A DNA stretch of 54,672 nucleotides from an uncultured Flavobacteriaceae bacterium (GTDB taxonomy: Bacteria > Bacteroidota > Bacteroidia > Flavobacteriales > Flavobacteriaceae). The stretch spans positions 1-54,672 of the forward strand of contig CALKEO010000050.1 of the NCBI GenBank assembly GCA_938088195.1, written 5' to 3'. Both the position numbers and the translations under genes were made by a program. The notes below the pieces were generated by a model. It was given only the letters and a program-made list of their open reading frames with translations. It was not told where the DNA came from and did not search any database. Shown here one piece after another: positions 52,665 through 54,672 of this stretch (the stretch's first letter is position 1; each line of letters opens with the position of its first letter).

Positions 52665-54176
52665 ATGAGCGTAAAAGAAATAGTCGCAAAAGTATTAGCA
52701 AAATTTTTTGTTTGGAAAATCAAAAAATGGTCAAAAAAGCCAATTGAAACTCAAAACAAAGTTTTTAAAAAACTTATTGAACAGGGTCAAAAAACTAGTT
52801 TTGGAAAAGATTATAACTTCAAACAAATTAAAAATCATGAAGATTTTACAAGTCGAGTTAAAGTACAAGACTATGAAGGTTTAAAGCCATATTTTGATAG
52901 GGTAATTAATGCCGAAAAAGATGTTCTTTGGCCAGGACTACCAATTTATTTCGCCAAAACATCTGGAACGACCTCAGGGACAAAGCATATACCAATCACA
53001 AAAGATTCTATGTCAACTCATATAAACGGATCTAGAGACGCAATTTTTCATTACATAAACGAAACAGGGAACACAGACTTTTTGAATAGAAAAGTTATTT
53101 TTTTGCAAGGAAGCCCTGTGCTTGACGAGATTAAAGGAATCAAAACAGGAAGGCTATCAGGAATTGTTGCCCACTACACCCCATCATATTTGAAAAACAA
53201 CATAATGCCAAGCTGGGAGACTAATTGTATCGAAGATTGGGAAAAAAAAGTTGATTATGTAACAAAAGAAACTAAGAATGAGGATATGGCGGTAATCGGA
53301 GGAATTCCACCATGGGTTCAAATGTATTTTGAAAAACTAATCAATGAGACAGGAAAAAATACAATTGGAGACTTGTTTCCAAACTTTAAACTATTTGTTT
53401 ATGGAGGAGTTAATTATGAACCATACAGAGACACATTCACGAAACTTATAGGAAATAAAATAGACAGTCTAGAATACTTTCCTGCATCCGAGGGCTTTTT
53501 TGCTTATCAAGACTCTCAAAAATCAAATGAATTACTATTGCAATTAAATTCAGGAATTTTTTATGAATTTATAAAGCTTGAGGATATGGAAGAAAATTCC
53601 CCAAAAAGGTATACAGTTAAAGATGTGGAAAAAGGGATTAACTATGTCCTGATTATTTCTACCTCAGCAGGACTCTGGGCGTATAATACTGGCGATACAG
53701 TTTCGTTTACATCATTATTTCCCCATAAAATACTTGTTACGGGAAGATATAAGCATTTTATTTCAGCATTTGGAGAGCATGTCATTGGTAGTGAAGTTGA
53801 AAAGGCTTTGAAAAAAGCGTTGAAAGAGACAGAATTGATTGTTAATGAATTTACAGTTGCTCCAAAAGTAAAAACTGAGATGGGGCTACCATTTCATGAA
53901 TGGTGGATTGAGTTTGAACATCTTCCAAACGACAAACATCTGAAAGCCTTGTCCGCTGAATTAGACAGTTGTATGCAATCATTAAACACTTATTACAAAG
54001 ACTTAATTGAAGGAAAAATTTTAAAACCCCTTGAAATAGTAGTTTTAAAAAAAGGGACTTTTAATAATTATATGAGGAATAATGGAAAGTTGGGCGGACA
54101 AAACAAGTTGCCCAGGCTATCAAATAACAGAAAAATAGTGGAAGAAATAAAAATTAATCTTCAATTACCAGCTTAA
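52665..54176 (+). CDS. GH3 auxin-responsive promoter family protein (acyl-adenylate-forming)
   Basis: 503-residue bacterial member of the GH3 family, a branch of the adenylate-forming enzymes. The nucleotide loop is FAKTSGTTSGTKHIPIT (about 99-115), followed by YFPASEGFFAYQD and the C-terminal GHT-like signature YNTGDTVSF and TGRYKHFISAFGEHV. Plant GH3 proteins conjugate amino acids to auxin and jasmonate; in Bacteroidetes the substrate is unknown. It is 6 bp downstream of the M23 gene and conserved beside it in relatives I recall. Its 3' end overlaps the edge gene by 23 bases. Confidence 0.88.
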   Translation: MSVKEIVAKVLAKFFVWKIKKWSKKPIETQNKVFKKLIEQGQKTSFGKDYNFKQIKNHEDFTSRVKVQDYEGLKPYFDRVINAEKDVLWPGLPIYFAKTSGTTSGTKHIPITKDSMSTHINGSRDAIFHYINETGNTDFLNRKVIFLQGSPVLDEIKGIKTGRLSGIVAHYTPSYLKNNIMPSWETNCIEDWEKKVDYVTKETKNEDMAVIGGIPPWVQMYFEKLINETGKNTIGDLFPNFKLFVYGGVNYEPYRDTFTKLIGNKIDSLEYFPASEGFFAYQDSQKSNELLLQLNSGIFYEFIKLEDMEENSPKRYTVKDVEKGINYVLIISTSAGLWAYNTGDTVSFTSLFPHKILVTGRYKHFISAFGEHVIGSEVEKALKKALKETELIVNEFTVAPKVKTEMGLPFHEWWIEFEHLPNDKHLKALSAELDSCMQSLNTYYKDLIEGKILKPLEIVVLKKGTFNNYMRNNGKLGGQNKLPRLSNNRKIVEEIKINLQLPA

Positions 54177-54672
54177 TTCTTTTGGGAATGAAATAAAAAA
54201 TTTGCCTAGAATCTGATTCGTCAGATTTTTTTATTAATAATTGAAATTTAAAAGTCGCTTCAAATTTTTGGTTTAAATCAAAGATTATTTTATTTTTCTT
54301 TTTAACTGTGGCATCAGATGATTTTAATTCATCTGAAAATAAACTTAGAAGGGAGCTATTTTCAAGGCGATTTTCTTTAAAGGATTTTAAAATAATCACC
54401 TCATCATTTGTTAGAGCGATAGAACTAGTTTTATTGAAAAGCGAAACTTTAGATAAATGAAAAACTTTGTTTTGAATATTAAAGTACACAAATAAGAAAA
54501 ACATTAACATTATGATAAAGATGCCAGAAAACATAAAATATTTAATTAACAAGTTTTCATTATCGCCTATTAAATTACTTTCATTAATTTTTTTGAAGGA
54601 GTTAATATTTATTATTGAAATAAAATTTTTTAACCTATCGGCGGTTAATGAATAATAAACGATATAATCTCC
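54154..54672 (-). CDS. Unidentified membrane protein, 5' end outside window
   Basis: The minus-strand frame is open to the last base (GDYIVYY at the edge), so the gene continues beyond the window; no ATG occurs inside the visible 172 codons. It has one strong membrane segment (FMFSGIFIIMLMFFLFVYF) about 57 residues from the edge and then a hydrophilic C-terminal domain of roughly 110 residues ending FYFIPKRIKLVIED. I recognise no family. It overlaps the convergent GH3 gene by 23 bases. Confidence 0.6.
   Translation of the reverse strand, partial: GDYIVYYSLTADRLKNFISIININSFKKINESNLIGDNENLLIKYFMFSGIFIIMLMFFLFVYFNIQNKVFHLSKVSLFNKTSSIALTNDEVIILKSFKENRLENSSLLSLFSDELKSSDATVKKKNKIIFDLNQKFEATFKFQLLIKKSDESDSRQIFYFIPKRIKLVIED

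Noticed and set aside
1-54672. Strand-composition switch at the AT-rich gap
   Set aside because: Comparing aspartate codon choice and G versus C in sample lines on either side gave no consistent difference by eye; a computed skew plot is needed.
1-54672. CRISPR arrays, insertion sequences, prophage or integron features
   Set aside because: No spaced direct repeats, transposase, integrase or terminal inverted repeats were seen.

Overview
The window is a compact, AT-rich stretch of chromosome that reads as a marine-type member of Flavobacteriia (Bacteroidetes) with a streamlined genome. The lineage call rests on Bacteroidetes-type -7 promoter boxes (TAnnTTTG) upstream of many genes, lineage-typical proteins (IPExxxVDY family, DUF4837 lipoprotein, long-form PurF, OmpA with thrombospondin type-3 repeats, bacterial GH3 protein, AddAB-like pair) and a complete menaquinone pathway as the quinone route. 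I count 49 protein genes, two of them cut by the window edges, and one tRNA gene. Genes are tightly packed and convergent ends often overlap. I found no insertion sequence, prophage, CRISPR array, transcription factor or two-component gene.

Layout. 1-1350: end of a Gfo/Idh/MocA oxidoreductase. 1485-8954: menaquinone cluster ubiE(menG)-menF-menD-menB-menA-menC-menE. 8941-10230: hemolysin-III/TrhA membrane protein and a SOUL haem-binding protein. 10235-17488 (minus): AddB-like nuclease, OmpA with its own promoter and terminator, and AddA-like helicase-nuclease. 17539-22044: superoxide dismutase, then on the minus strand purF and a purN-rnhA-sugar kinase operon. 22198-27242: acpP-fabF-IPExxxVDY-pyk-rbfA-lolE-like, with no rnc gene after fabF. 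27232-35433: dusB (minus), lepA, an amino-acid permease fused to stress-protein domains, a metallo-beta-lactamase-fold hydrolase, an M1 peptidase and rnpA. 35460-36335 (minus): elaA-like acetyltransferase and rpiB. 36336-36735: a 400-bp, very AT-rich divergent gap with three copies of TTATTAACA.

36736-44239: rnr, lysE-type exporter, tRNA-Cys, folB, glnS, an SPFH protein and gltX. 44399-47569: ybeY-mnmG-methyltransferase, with two perfect 16-bp parS-like palindromes either side of mnmG. 47703-54672: doxX, holB, pgk, DUF4837 lipoprotein, tatA, M23 peptidase, GH3 protein and an unidentified membrane protein running off the right edge.

Most content is housekeeping: quinone synthesis, fatty-acid synthesis, lower glycolysis (pyk, pgk), purine synthesis, RNA processing and tRNA charging. 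The unusual signals are non-coding: the paired parS-like sites, the AT-rich gap that could be a replication origin, and a set of genes whose -7 promoter box ends only 3-4 bases before the start codon, which predicts leaderless mRNAs. I saw no clearly new multi-gene system.
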